In this document: positions 48,445 through 61,269 of the stretch, piece after piece | Numbering within the stretch: position 1 is the stretch's first letter | How the letters are laid out: every line of letters starts with the position of its first letter | Assembly (NCBI RefSeq): GCF_047495875.1 | Contig: NC_092461.1 | Coordinates: 95,176,431-95,240,430 of the forward strand | DNA from: Pithys albifrons albifrons | Lineage: Eukaryota > Chordata > Aves > Passeriformes > Thamnophilidae | Direction of reading: 5' to 3' | Length of the DNA: 64,000 nt | Translations under genes and position numbers: made by a program | The notes under the pieces: generated by a model | Databases searched by the model: none | What the model saw: only the letters and a program-made list of their open reading frames with translations | Told to the model about the DNA's origin: nothing

Positions 48445-51400
48445 TAAGGATACACAAGCTGAGTGACTTAGATAGATTAGATAGGTGTAAACTTTAGTGT
48501 GTAAGTTATTTTTTTCCTACCTGACATGTTTGATTTGTGGAAAACTTCCACTTTGCACCCTGTGCAGAATAAACAGTGTCTCCTTTCTAAACCTGACTTT
48601 GTCCATGTTAAGAGAGTTACCAAAATTCTGCAACATTAGGATAAGGCTATAGTGCAAACTACCATTAATTGTCCAGCAGGGCCCACTCTCCCCAATTCTG
48701 CCACAGGTCAAAGACTTTCTCCACTTCTACGAAAACTTTCTTTTAATGAAAAGAAAAATGGAACAAAATTTCTTGTTCTGGAATTATTTTATTAGTATAA
48801 GAATTTGCAAAATTTAATCACTGTAATATGTAGAAAGGTAATACTATTTCAACTTGTTATTATCTCTTTAAGATGTGTTCAATTTTCTATCAACAAGGCT
48901 ACTGAAGGGCAAAATGAGATGCTACATGACTTTTGTAGAAAATATACTTTTAAACATTTATGAAACCCTGGGTTTTGTCTAATCTAAACCAAAACTTCAG
49001 TGGTCTCATGAGGTGAAATGGAACATTACCCATTTAAGTCAGTGAAGGATCTGATTTCAAATCTTTTTGTATCCAAACAAAAGAGTTATCTTTTCTTCAG
49101 GGAACTATTTGTTGAACAGCATTTTTTTTCCTTATTTCTTGATGGTGATTCCAAGTAGACCTCTCATAGACCTCTCATTCACCTGCAATACCTGCAGACA
49201 TTACTTTCAATGGCACGAGTAGGTATAGAAGATAATATTATTTCTGTAATTTTTTTATATGATCTGTCATGTAATTTGACCCACATAAATTCTGACCAGA
49301 GTTTTAGAACCAAGTTCTGTAAACTCTGCTTGTGATACAGAATGACAAGATGCTCAAACCAATAATGAAAACCACCAAAGATCAGCCAGGGCAGAAAAAA
49401 ATATTCCTGAGGGAAATTTACTATCTTGAATCACAGCAACTGTGGTCTTAAGACACATAAATGTTTAATAGAATATGTGACTTAGCCTTCAACACCGAAA
49501 TTCTATAGGCCTTTTTGTGGATCTGGGCCAACATAATTAAGAATTCTAACTGATCCCATACAGCAGTTCCAATGAATTTTACCTTTCATTTTTAGCCTGC
49601 TAGACATGTACAAAGTAATAGATCCAAGAGAAAGACATAAATTCCTGTATTTCAGGCCAGACTGACCTCTAACTGTCAAGAATTAAGAGAATTTTTTTTT
49701 CTGGAAGTGTTATGTCTTAATTGTCTCTTGCAGAGTTTCGTGAACTTTACTGTAAAGTGGTAGCCAGAACAAATTAGTAGTTTAATTAAGAAGAGCATTG
49801 TCTGTTGCCAATGTCTGAGAATTTTAGCTACTATCAAAATCCTGCACCCAAATTTCAGCTAAGTCTGAATTGTAGGAAATGAAAATGTTAAGTTTAAAAA
49901 TATTTTTAATAATCAAAGAATAGCCTGAAATAACCTGCTTTTCTACTATGAATTTTAAATGAGTTCTGGAAGTGAGAGGTTTTTTTGGTTTTTTACTATT
50001 GTAATGTTCTTTAAATAGTCTTCACACTATAACTTTGTTCCACATTTTTAAAAGAATGAATATAGAGTTAGATTTTATAATATTCCTTGCTTATGTATCG
50101 TTACTCAAGATATTGCAGTGTGATCACGGAAAAACACATCCAAACACAAAATTTTGGCATGGACTCAAGTAATTTTTCATGATTTAAGAGAAATTTCTTG
50201 CTTATGAATGTAGCTAAGCATGCAATTTATAACAAATATATTTGTATTAGCTTTTAAAATTGGAAATTATTTAAGATTTTTAAGTTTTTAATGCAGGATA
50301 GATACTGATCCCTTAAATCTTCTGGCTTTTGAACACTGATACTTTTAAAATATGTTTAAAAAAATGTTAATGGCAAACTAGAACTGCCAAAGAGCTAGGC
50401 AGCTAATACAGTGTGGAAGGAACCTCAAATTTTATCTATGTAGCTTGTTAATGAACTTCTGTTCAATTATTAATTGTGCAATATCTGCAAAGACAAGAAA
50501 GTCTTATTGTTAAAATTAAATAGGATAACAAACAGTATTTCAAATAAGAGAGTCTTGGATCAAGGATCACTACTTTCCAACAACACTAACTAGGTAACCA
50601 CCATAGATTTGTACAGTGTTTTACTAGTCAGCTTTTAGGAAATACTAATTTAAGATTAATTTTAGCTATTTTATTATCGATAGCTTAATTGCAGTTTAGT
50701 TCTTTGCAAATATTCCCAGATCAGAAACAACAGCACTTATGCTACTGGTGTGTTGACTTGTTGCCTAGTCATTCTTTAGGGCTTAGTTCTACAAAAATCT
50801 CTCTGTACACTTCATTATTGCTGGTTTCTTGTGTGCATGTTGGACTTCTGAGACACTAGAATACAAGCACTGAATGACTGGAAGAAGTATGCTTTTCCTC
50901 TTGGGGCTGTCATTGTCTGTCCTTTATATTCCTTAATTGCTATGAAAACATCAGCATAAAAGACAAGCGTCTAGATTGGAGCAGGGAGTTAAAATTTGAC
51001 TTGCATCTGGATGTGGGTAAGTCCTGAGCACGTTACATAAATGCTGAAATAATGGAGTGAATTCTATCTTTCAATTACGTGAAAAGGCCAAATTCTCATC
51101 AAGGAAAGATGGAGTAGCCAACCCCCTTTTTTTTTTTTTTTTTTTTTTTTTTTGCCTTTTTGCCTTGCTACAGGAAGAAAGAAATTGTTCTATAAAGAGA
51201 TAGAACAAGTAGACATTTGGGAAAAATTTTGCTGTGTGCCATAATCATTTTGACAAGTTAGGCTACAAAAACCCAATGGGAAAAACAACATTCTGAATCT
51301 TTAGTCTTCTCCTAAATTGATAGGAAAAAGAAAAAAAAGAACAAAAGAACATAGGTTTTACTACAAAATCAAAACAATATCCAAAGCTTCTCATCTAGTT

Positions 51401-53940
51401 TTATCTTTTCTTATTCTATAAAATGGAAGAGTTGCTGGTTTTTAATTCTAGTCGTATTTGATAGCTTTGTGTTTTTAACACAATCAATTCTATTCTCTTC
51501 ATACTACTCAAGAATTACAGTTTTAGGAAAGCAACTTACATAAAAACAATTTTCTTGTTTATAACTTTTAAGTCTGCATTTCCAATAAGACCTAATTACT
51601 CAAGAGTCATATGCTTCTTTCCAGAGACATATTCTCTCAGATACTCGGTCATAAAAAACACTTTTGAAGTATTGTGAGGATGCAGAGTTGTTTCTACCTA
51701 AGCATCCAAGTCTGGTACTCCATCTAGATTTCCACTTCATGTACATTGAATAGTTACCATATCTGTTAGCAATCAAACACCTGATAATGCTTTTCTGAAC
51801 TATAGTTCAAACTAGTGGCTCCTCTATTCACTTTCTCTTGTGAAGATATTTTAAAGAAATAGTAGTATACAAGCTAAAATGTCTACTCCAAACAAGAACT
51901 GATCCCTTAATATTGTTGATACAAAGAAAATGAGCTAGGTACAAGCAGATGTGAAATTCACAGGTGTTTAATGCTGTTTAATACAATAAAACAAAGTTTC
52001 AGTAACAATGGATTGCCATAGAGAAAACATTTTCAAACATTTCACAATGTTAAAAGCATTGGAAGGAACAAGGAAATTATTTTAGTTTTTCCATATCCTG
52101 CATTATTAGTACACCCATTGTATGATTAAATTACAGTTTATCCTATAGTTATAATAGACATAAAGAAGCTAGTGGGAAAAAACACTTAGGAAAAAAAAAT
52201 CTACATATGTCATTGGATGCAAGGAATAGCTCTTAAATGAGAATCACTGAAGAGTCCTGCTCTATTCAGCTTTGGAGAAAAAAAAGAAAAAAAATTGTAA
52301 GAACAGAAATAGAGACCACTAAAAAGTTCATAAATATCCATGAAATCTGGGGTGGTGCAGAGAACACAAATAGAAAAGAATAATTTAAATCTTGTATTGT
52401 TAAAAAAATAAACTTAACAAAAAGATTACACCAATATAATTCAAAAGTTTAAAAATCTGCTACAAGCTTTTTATCTTTTTTTTTTTTTTCACATGTACAG
52501 GATTTTTGGAACCAATTGCCAAAGGATGGCAAAGACCAGATGATAGAAATATGTTAAAAAGGATATCAGAAGCATTTCAAGGGTGAGATCTTTGGTTCTG
52601 AGGCAATTTGTAGCTTAGAAAGTCTGTAAATATGTGAATTCTGAAACCTAAGAGGTTCCTGAGAAAACATTGGATGAATGCGTGGTATGAATTTATCTTT
52701 TCCAAAAATATCAAGGGTGATGATGGAGGCTGACTTCTGGTTTGATTCACAAGGAAAGTAAATAAAGTTTGATCAGTTACACTCATAGAAAAAGAAAACC
52801 CCCTGGAAAGAGTTTTTCCATTCCACAGTCATTGTCAGAGATGAAGTGTGGGAAAAGGATAAAGATGACAGCAGGGTCACAATTCTATTTTACAACACAG
52901 TGCTTTCTGTTTTTCTTGTAGTAATTGTAACATACCCCAAATTCCCAGATTATTCATTTTTCTCTAATTAGTTTGCAGTAAATATTCTGCATTATCCTGA
53001 TTTCGTTAATCATAATTATGTTAAGAAATCATGACATTAACATTCCCTTGTTGTATTAGTAACATGCTGATAATGTATTAATATCTTTGCTACAAAAATG
53101 TACTTAATAAAAGTCTATTTTTTTTTCTTTTGTTAAGTTTCCTGGCTCATTTCTGTTTCAAAGGCTGTTATTTAAAATGAAAGAATATGTTTCTTTACCA
53201 AAAGTCAGCATAATTTCAATGAGCACTAGAAGACTGGATGGAGCAGTAATCCTGCACAGTACTTCTACATGAAATACATAAAAACATGAAAACAGTTTCA
53301 GAGTCCAAAACTGAAATTAAAGTTGGGAATCACACCCAAAAATTTTGAACTGCTGTTCAGTAAGCCAGATAGTGGCAGAAAAAAGTCAGTACCAATTGCA
53401 ATGGAGCTGCTCAAGTGAATACAGATTTTCTGACTGAAAAGGTGATGCAGCCTTAGAACCAAAGTTATTGACTCAAATAGCTGTGAGAGGAATGGTTTTA
53501 TACTGAGAATACTTATATTGTCATGATATCAAAGGTACATGTTAAACTTATGTTTATTTATTAAAAAAAAACAAACCAAAAAACAAACCAAAAAGACTCC
53601 AAAAAATGAGGGATTAACCTTCAGATGAAAAACACCACAAGCTATCACTCTCAGTTATTTGCAAGGGAACTGCATCAATTTGTTTTATTATTTAGAATAA
53701 CCAATCATTAACAAGGCAAAACAATTGACTGTACCAGATTTATAGAGGTAGCACGTGATGATATTCCCATCTAAACATTTTACAAGTATTATTTGCTTCA
53801 CCTTTTCATCCTTTCCCTTAAAATAGTCACAAAACAGTTAGGAAAGTGGGAACTTCTATGCCTTTGCAAATTAAGAAACAAAACAGACATCCTCCTCCAT
53901 AGCAATGGGACTGAGACATCATTATAAAATTCCTGCTTCT
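48445..53940. other. unassigned AT-rich DNA (5.5 kb)
   Basis: No gene or repeat family was recognised. It contains a 27-base T run (51127-51153), A-rich patches near 52260-52295 and an A/CCAAA tract near 53562-53595. Confidence 0.5.
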
Positions 53941-54625
53941 TGGGACAATATGTAAGAGATGCAGCCGGTTTCAGAGGCTCTAGCAGCCCCAGTGCAGGGC
54001 ACGGCTGAGCTCCTCAGCCACGGGTGGGCAGGCAAGAGCCCCGGGGAAAGCCTGGGCAAGGCAGGGCAAAGCGCTGCCCGGCAGCCAGAGCTGAGCGAGG
54101 GCAAACAGGGGAGAAACAGCCCTGCGAGCCCCGAGGCAGAGCGGGAGGAGGGCAGGAGGGGAGAAGAGATCCTGGCAGGGATGATCCTGCAGTCCTGGCA
54201 GGGGCACTTATGGGACAAGGTCCTGGGAATGTTTCAGGTCAGAGCAGTGAAAAGTGAGGAGGAAGGAGGAGCTGAGAGGGGCTGTTCTGGATTGACGGAT
54301 TGACTGCAGCCCCTCATTCTCCATCTGTCCTGTACCATTGGGGTAAGGAGATGGAGGAATCAGGAGAGAAGGAGGAAAGCTGAGCCTGAGAAGAGGGAAA
54401 GGGTAAGTGTCAGGATGGTGTCTTTGTATTTTTCTTTGCTTCTCACCATGCTTTTCCATTTTAATTGGCAATAAATGCATTTTCCCCAAGTTGCATTTGT
54501 TTTGCACATGTCAGTGACTATCTCAGCTCATGAGCTTTTTTACATTATTTTCTTCCCTGGTCAGTTGAGAAGGGGGAGTAAGATGGCATCTGAGTGGCAT
54601 GCAGCAGTGGGCCCAGGGCAACCTT
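53941..54625 (+). mobile_element. LTR-like block with a GC-rich 5' half
   Basis: Bases 53955-54200 are markedly GC- and purine-rich against the surroundings. The 3' half has AATAAA (54470-54475), then GTTGAGAAGGGGGAGTAAGA and an end near GGGCCCAGGGCAACC. That order parallels the LTR end at 28104-28290. This points to an ERVL-type LTR whose U3 is GC-rich. The start is not resolved and no target duplication was found. Open frames here (53922-54218 minus, 53959-54303 plus) follow from the GC-rich composition. Confidence 0.55.
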
Positions 54626-55084
54626 CTCAGAAAGCATGGTTGACTATGTAACTACTTGTGAAAATCAAGCATGTATGCCAAAGATTGCTTGTGGAAATCA
54701 CGCAAAAAATTCCAAAGTTTGCACTTCTCTGTTATTTAAAACTATCTTCTTTATAAGAAAAAGGGGTACCCAAAATGGTGCCAAAACCAAATCAGGGCTA
54801 TACAGGGTAACTGTATTTGCAAATAAGATTTCAAGAGACATCTATAAAAGAGCTTTTATTGTCTACTTGACAGTTTAAAATCTTCATTTTTTAAAAAAGG
54901 TTCAATTTTAAAGTTAGTGATTAGCTTCAGCTAATCAGGAAACATACCCAGCTTGTGAACAGAAACATGACTTCTCTTTAGTTTATTTTTCTAGTAGCTT
55001 AACAAATAAATAACAACATTTCTGTGCCAAAAAGCACCTTAGGTAAGGAAACTTCCAACAAGGGATAGTGCTGCTTTCTGCACC
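54626..55084. other. unassigned DNA
   Basis: No gene or repeat family was recognised between the LTR-like block and the CR1 that follows. Confidence 0.45.
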
Positions 55085-55835
55085 TGGGATAGTGCAGTCC
55101 TGGTTGTACTTACAGACTGAGGAATAAGCTGCTGGAAAGCAGTGCCATGGAAAGGGACCTGGGGGTGCCTTTCCAAGTTGAATATGAGTCAGCAGTGCCC
55201 CAGCAGCCAGGATTGACACCTGTGTCCTGGAGGGCATCAGGCACAGCATCGCCAGCTGGTTGAGGGAGGGGATTGTCCCTCTCTGCTCTACACTGGGGCA
55301 GCCTCACCTTGAATACTGAGTGCAGTTTTGGGCACCACGATATAAGAAAGATAATAAATTACTAGAAAATATCTGATGAAGATGGTGAAAAGCCTTGAGG
55401 AGAAGCTTTATGAGAAGCAGCTGAAGTCACTTGGTGTGTCCAGCCTGGAGAAGGGGAGACTGAGGGGAGACCTAATTGCAGTTACGACTTCCTCATGAGG
55501 GAAAGAGGACGGGCAGGAACTGATCTCTTCTCTGTGATGACCAGTGACAGGACCCGAGGGAATGGCATGAAGCTGTGTTAGGGGAGGTTTAGGTTGTATA
55601 TTAGGAAAGGTTCTTCACCCTGAGGGTGGTTGGGCACTGGAGGCTCCCCAGAGAAGTGGCCACAGGACCAAGCCTGACAGAGTTCAAGAAGCATTTGGAC
55701 AATACTCTCAGGTACATGGTATGGTACATGGTATGAGTCTTGGGAATGGTCCTGTTTAGGGCTAAGGGTTGGATTTGATGATCCTTGTGGCTCTCTTCTG
55801 ACTCAGCATATTTTGTGATTCTGTGATTCTGTGAA
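55085..55835 (+). mobile_element. CR1 LINE 3' fragment
   Basis: About 750 bp of CR1 ORF2 C-terminus and 3' UTR: GGAAAGGGACCTGGGGGTGC, CCAGCCTGGAGAAGGGGAGA and GGATTTGATGATCCTTGTGG, ending with GATTCTGTGATTCTGTG (about 55818-55835). Its ORF has stops and its 3' UTR differs from the 24413 copy, so it is another subfamily. A small internal duplication of TACATGGTATG lies at about 55713-55735. Confidence 0.93.
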
Positions 55836-58800
55836 ATGGAATTGTCTCCAGGAACACCACTAGAGTTTGGATCAGCACCTTGTTTTTGATTTGTGAAAGA
55901 CTAATCTATTTTCAAGAACTAAATTGAGGTCTGGATTTAATAGTTCCACCAGATATGTAAGATAATTAAGGCCCTCCATGCACTTGTTATGAAATATTTT
56001 TACTTTACAAAGTATTCTGCTAATAACAATGAAGACATGAATCAGCAGAACATTCTTTCACACTTTATTCTGCATTAGGAGAAAAGATTAACCCCTGGTT
56101 CAAATGTCCTCAGAGGGCTGGGAGCTACTGACTGCAAAGATATCTGCAGTCCTTTACTCGACTTTTCCTAGTGCTGGTTTTGAGCCTTCCCCTCCTGCAG
56201 CTCTGCTGAGGGACCTTCTTCTAGGTTTCATGAGGTCTGCTAGTATTTTTCCTCTTGACAGTTACATTAGTTCTCCACAGTTTCTATAATGAAAGGTGAA
56301 CAAGGTCTGTTCTGAGTTTTTTCTAGGCCTCTGGTTCTGTAAGATATCAGAGACAAATCTACAGGATATAAATATATATCTTCCACTGACCCTTTCAGCT
56401 AGTATCAGTGTTTGCCCCCTCTATTTGGTTATTCAGGATCTGCTAAGGAAAGCTGTGGTCTCTTTTACTTATATCAGTATCAACTCTCAGTCTTAACAGC
56501 TTAATAATATACCTATGGCTGCTTACTAGCAGTGTTGCAACACTGAAGGACTTGTATTTATCTTCTGAGTCTTTTTCCATCAAAACAGTATTTTTGGATG
56601 GAAGGCAGATTCCTGCTAAAACATAATGCATAAGGAGTTCACCAAATTCTAATACATGGCAAGAAAAAGATGGCTGTGGAAAAATAATTAGCCAGCCCTA
56701 TAAAACAGCTTTAACTTCGCTCACATGTTTACCTTAATAGTTTTCTTAAGGGCATTTATGTTTTCATGGTCCCAATAAAGGCTAACTGAGGTCTACTGTA
56801 GAAAATCAGCTTTGTTTAGCATTGGCTTGTTTTCAGGTGAGCCAAATAGAGGAGAAGAGATTCCATAGCATAGTCCCAGATTTCCTGTTTTCCCCCATTT
56901 TTTATTTCTTCCCTTCTATAAAATACATGTATTGACTACAGTCTTCATGCCCTTTAATAGCTTAGTATATGTTTAAAGTAAAATTTAATCTTAAATACTT
57001 TAATACTTTTAATTTTCCTGATGGAGACATTGAGAAAGCTTCTGTGTTTATTTCATAGGCTGCTCAGTGACATAACTCTGACTTGCCCACTATTTCTTTC
57101 CCAGAAATGTAAACCAGCCAGCTTTTGCCAGCTGATATTGCAGTGGTTCACATACATCACCAGCTTTCAAACATCCCCTGTTCAGTGTTACTGGGCAACA
57201 GCATGACTGGTGCTGCATTGCAATGGCAGACATTTTGATAGAACTCAATGGCTGACATTTTTATATACTTTGTCTAGACAAAGCCTTTAGCTTATTCCAG
57301 AAATTCGGCACAGGTTTGTTTCAAATATAGTACTTCTACATGGATGCAGTTTGTTACCAAACCAGTGCAATGTAGAGATTTTTATGTTTTAAAATTGTTT
57401 CCAGTGATTTTTACTTCATTTTTCTTTAATATATATTTTCCTATTTCTAGTTAAAACACATAAATCATTCTCATCAGGAAAATTTCTATTTTTTGTTCAG
57501 GTATGCACATGCATATTAATTCCAACAGCAACAATGCAGACTTAAAAAGGAAATAATTTTTGCCTCAGCTCCCAGATATGAATCAGTAAAAACAGACACA
57601 GAGAGCTTTAACCTCCCTCTCTAGATAATTATGGATGGGACACATGCTAGTTTAGAAACCTGGTGTAATTTACAATAAACTGAGGATACTTCCAGCTGTT
57701 GAACACCCCAGGGGAACATTACAGATTCTGACTCCCATCATGGCACAGGAGTGTTTGTTCCCTGCTCTCTGTTCTTGATCTCTATCGCCTTCTGATCATG
57801 ACTCTGATGATAGTTCCTGACAAGATGAGTGATGTAGGAACCAATACCATATCACTATCTCAAATAATCCTGTCAGGTTGGGTGTTCTGCTAGTGTAGAG
57901 TCATTTTGTACTGATATGAAGAAGGGAGGAGGGTGTGGAAAAAAGAAAGGGTAGCTATGCTATGATAAAGCAGCTGAACTTTGCTGCCTTCAGGATCAAA
58001 TTCAATCACTTATGTTCACTACTTAAAGACCATTGCAATAGTCTGCAATATTTACATGGACAGTCATGCTGAAAAGAAGCAAGACAACATGTCTTTTCCA
58101 GTTATTTTTGGTGCAGTAATAAACACAGAACAATGTAATGTTTGTACTGTAAAGTATGTTGAAAGGTACACACTGAGACTTTTAGATTGTAATTCAATGG
58201 AAGTGCTCTGATAGACAAGTAAAGAGGACAGGGAAGACAGAATTGTTTCTTAATGGAACTTCTGAACTTTGACATAGATTATGTCAATGAATTATAGTCG
58301 TATCTTTCTTTTTCATGCATGCAATGTAATTTAGTTTAATAATATGTGGAAAATGAAGTGGTGATGACAGCAAGTAATTTTTAAAGGTTCTTTTTTGAGA
58401 GGCTGCTTCTCCATAACCCATTAAGAACTCATGGCGAGGAGGGGGCCGGGGGGGGGGGAAATTGTCAAGTTGTGAAGACCTTCTTCCCCCTAATGTTTCA
58501 TGACATTTTTGTTATTTTGTACTGGGTTTATTTAATTGAGAAATTATTCTTTAACTTGCATTGTGAAAAGACTAAGTATTACTTTTTGAAATAATCTACA
58601 GACTATAAAAAAAAATCTAGCAATCCAAACCTTGCTCTCCAAACACTGCTTTTTCCATTAAAATATTAAGTATTAATGGATTTGCAAATCAATTTTGATA
58701 GATGTTTGGTATGAAACAGTGACAGAAGGACATTGAGTTTCCTTGCCAAATACTTCAAGACACATTATGCAAGTAAAACACAAATATATATTTCTTGGTT

Positions 58801-58838
58801 TAAGGCTCAAGACTGAAATTTCAAGTACAACAGACAAT
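55836..58838. other. unassigned DNA with a G-run
   Basis: No gene or repeat family was recognised. Bases 58437-58458 are a sharp G-rich patch (a run of five G, then CC, then twelve G) in AT-rich sequence. Open frames are no longer than about 76 codons. Confidence 0.5.
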
Positions 58839-58918
58839 TGTAAGAAATATAGTTCTACTAGTAGGCAAGGATGTTACCTGTAAGAAATATAGTTCTACTA
58901 GTAGGCAAGGATGTTACC
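58839..58918. repeat. 40-bp perfect tandem duplication
   Basis: Bases 58839-58878 and 58879-58918 are identical (each begins TGTAAGAAATATAG and ends GGATGTTACC). Confidence 0.97.
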
Positions 58919-58921
58919 TAA

Positions 58922-58971
58922 CAGCCAGTTAAATTGAATTCTTCTTCAGCCAGTTAAATTGAATTCTCATT
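58922..58971. repeat. 25-bp tandem duplication
   Basis: Bases 58922-58946 and 58947-58971 share CAGCCAGTTAAATTGAATTC and differ only near the end (TTCTT against TCATT). It starts three bases after the 40-bp duplication. Confidence 0.95.
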
Positions 58972-59680
58972 CCCCCATTTTCCATACATGCATAAAAGGT
59001 AGCTTATGACAAATTAAAAAAAAAAACAAAAATCACCCTTAACTTAGGTTACCTATGTGAAGTTACAATGATATCTCTATTACTCCATCATCTAAGTCTT
59101 CACATTTGATACATTAACACTTGCTAAACCTCACAGCTGGGTATCAAAACTGAAGTACAAGCCATTAATAGTAATAGCAAAAAGGTAGTTAGATTTATTT
59201 TCTTCATTGGCCTTTCAAATGTATACCTCAATATAGGAACACCCTTTATCTATCTTACTGAGGTTTGGTAGGAGAATCATCTGTTTGTTTATTTTTCCTG
59301 TTTTGTCCAGTAACAAAGACAAAAAAGACTATCATAATCCAATGCTGTTCTTTCAGATTATACCTTTCATGTTTATGGTTTCCATGGACAGCTAAGGAAA
59401 CTTCTGTAAGGAGTAAGGAAACTGTAAGGAAACTCCTTTTCCAATCCATTTGAACAAAACAGAGTACAGCCATGGCATCAAGCATCTGCCTCAGATGTGT
59501 GGGACTATGCTATTCAGTGTTAAAAGGCCACATTTGTTAAATGTCTGCCATGCTGCATACCAGCATCTGGTTCTGTGAACTTCCCTGGTCTGCTCTATCC
59601 ATATCTTACACTAGAATGGAGGAGAAAATTGTTCACAAGTAGTTATTTACACCTCAGCCAAGACAGAATAAGAAAAATAA
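58972..59680. other. unassigned DNA
   Basis: No gene or repeat family was recognised. A small repeat of GTAAGGAAACT lies near 59413-59435. Confidence 0.45.
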
Positions 59681-59890
59681 GAATAGGGTAGGATAGGATA
59701 AGATAGGATAGGATAGCATAGCATAGCATAGCATAGAACAGCATAGCATAGCATAGCATAGCATAGCATAGCATAGCATAGAATAGCATAGAATAGACTA
59801 GACTAGACTAGACTAGACTAGACTAGACTAGACTAGAATAGAATAGAATAGAATAGAATAGAATAGAATAGAATAGAATAGAATAGAATA
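59681..59890. repeat. pentamer array GNNTA in sequence blocks
   Basis: About 42 five-base units are held in one phase. From left to right: GGATA-type (to 59715), GCATA (59716-59790, with a few GAACA/GAATA units), eight GACTA (59796-59835) and eleven GAATA (59836-59890). It abuts the 3' end of the minus-strand CR1 at 59891, so it occupies the position of the CR1 terminal microsatellite. Confidence 0.97.
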
Positions 59891-60610
59891 TTTCAGTTGA
59901 AAGGAACCTTCAACAGTCATCTAGTCCAACTGCCTGATCACTTCAGGGCTGACCAAAAGTTAAAGCACGTGGTTAAGGGCGTTGTCCAAATACCTCTTAA
60001 ACACTAACAGTCACGACTATGAGGCATCAACCACCCCTCTCTAAGAAACCTGTTCCAGTGTTTGAACACGTTCTTGGTAAAGAAATGTTTACTAATATCT
60101 AAGGCCTTCTCTAATGTAGCTTTGAACTATTCACATGCATCCTGTCACCACATAACAGGCAGAAGAAATCAGTACTTTCTTCTCCCCTTCCCATTCTCTG
60201 GAAGCTGTAGAGAGCAACAAGGTCTCCCCTCATCCTCATTTTCTCCAAAATAGGCAAGTCCAAAGTCCTCAGGAGCTTCTCATGGGACATTCCTTTCAGC
60301 CCTTTGACCAGCTTCATTACACACCTCTGGATGTATTCAAGGACCTTCATATCCTTCTAAAGTAGTGAAGTGGAGGCCTCACCAACACTGCAGGATAATC
60401 ACCTCATTTGACCAGCTGGTGATGCTGTTTAATGCACCCCAGGGCACAGTTTGCTCTCTGGACTGCCTGGGCACACTGCTGACTCCCATTAGGCTACTGC
60501 CAACCAGCAGCTCCAGATCCTTTTCTGCAGAACTGCTCTCCGGTTCCATGTTTCCCAGTCTGTAGTTGAGTCTGGTGTTATTCCACCGAGACACAAGCAC
60601 AAGCAATGTT
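59891..60610 (-). mobile_element. CR1 LINE 3' fragment
   Basis: On the plus strand it shows reversed CR1 phrases: AAGGAACCTTCAACAGTCAT, CTAGTCCAACTGCC, AACAAGGTCTCCCCTCATCC and CCTTCATATCCTTC. It covers about 720 bp of ORF2 C-terminus and 3' UTR. Remnants of the coding frame appear on the minus strand (60111-60350, 60379-60606) and are interrupted. Confidence 0.92.
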
Positions 60611-61269
60611 CTAAACAGGCAGTGGAAGTTCTTAAAATTATTTCAAGGAAGACTAAAAAATGTAGTCAAACCATTTTCTAGGGAAGTTTAAACCAGCTCA
60701 TCATGCCAGAATGGCTGACATGGTCCATCAATATGGTCAAGAAGGTAATACAGAAAACAGTATTAAGATTCTCAGGGGTAAATACAGATTTTTAAAGCAT
60801 TTCTACAACTTGATGCTTTTGAGTACTGAGATAGTCAATCTACAATGAAAGGTACAGTATGCAGATTGTTTCATAACTAGAAATGAAGGGAACTGCAGGT
60901 ATTTAGTGGCTTTATTGCACTCAGATATAGCTTAAGTGCCTCCCCCAGCTCTTTCTTCATAAGCCAAAGAATACTGGCGTAAAGCACTGAAGTACCTTTA
61001 TAATTTTGAAGCTCACAAATACAAGCCATTTAACCTTCCTTTAGCATCGACTTCTACATAGACAGTCTCTCCTGAATTTTCAGTGACCCATATTTAGCTT
61101 TCTAAGCAAGCAGCATGACACGGAGATTTCATCTTCTGCCACTCTTGTGCTAATGCTGAAACAAGCAGTAGTTTCCCCTACTGTGTTAGACACATGCATG
61201 TTCTGAGGATTCTAGACTCAGAATTTGGGGTTTTTTGATCACACATCAGTTTACACAACACCAGGACTG
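60611..61269. other. unassigned DNA
   Basis: No gene or repeat family was recognised between two CR1 pieces. Confidence 0.45.

Noticed and set aside
53922..54303. Overlapping 75-114 codon ORFs on both strands
   Set aside because: GC-rich composition removes stops in several frames at once. No known domain, splice context or conservation can be seen.
58839..58971. A CRISPR-like array
   Set aside because: Only two copies each of two unrelated units with no regular spacers, in a vertebrate context.
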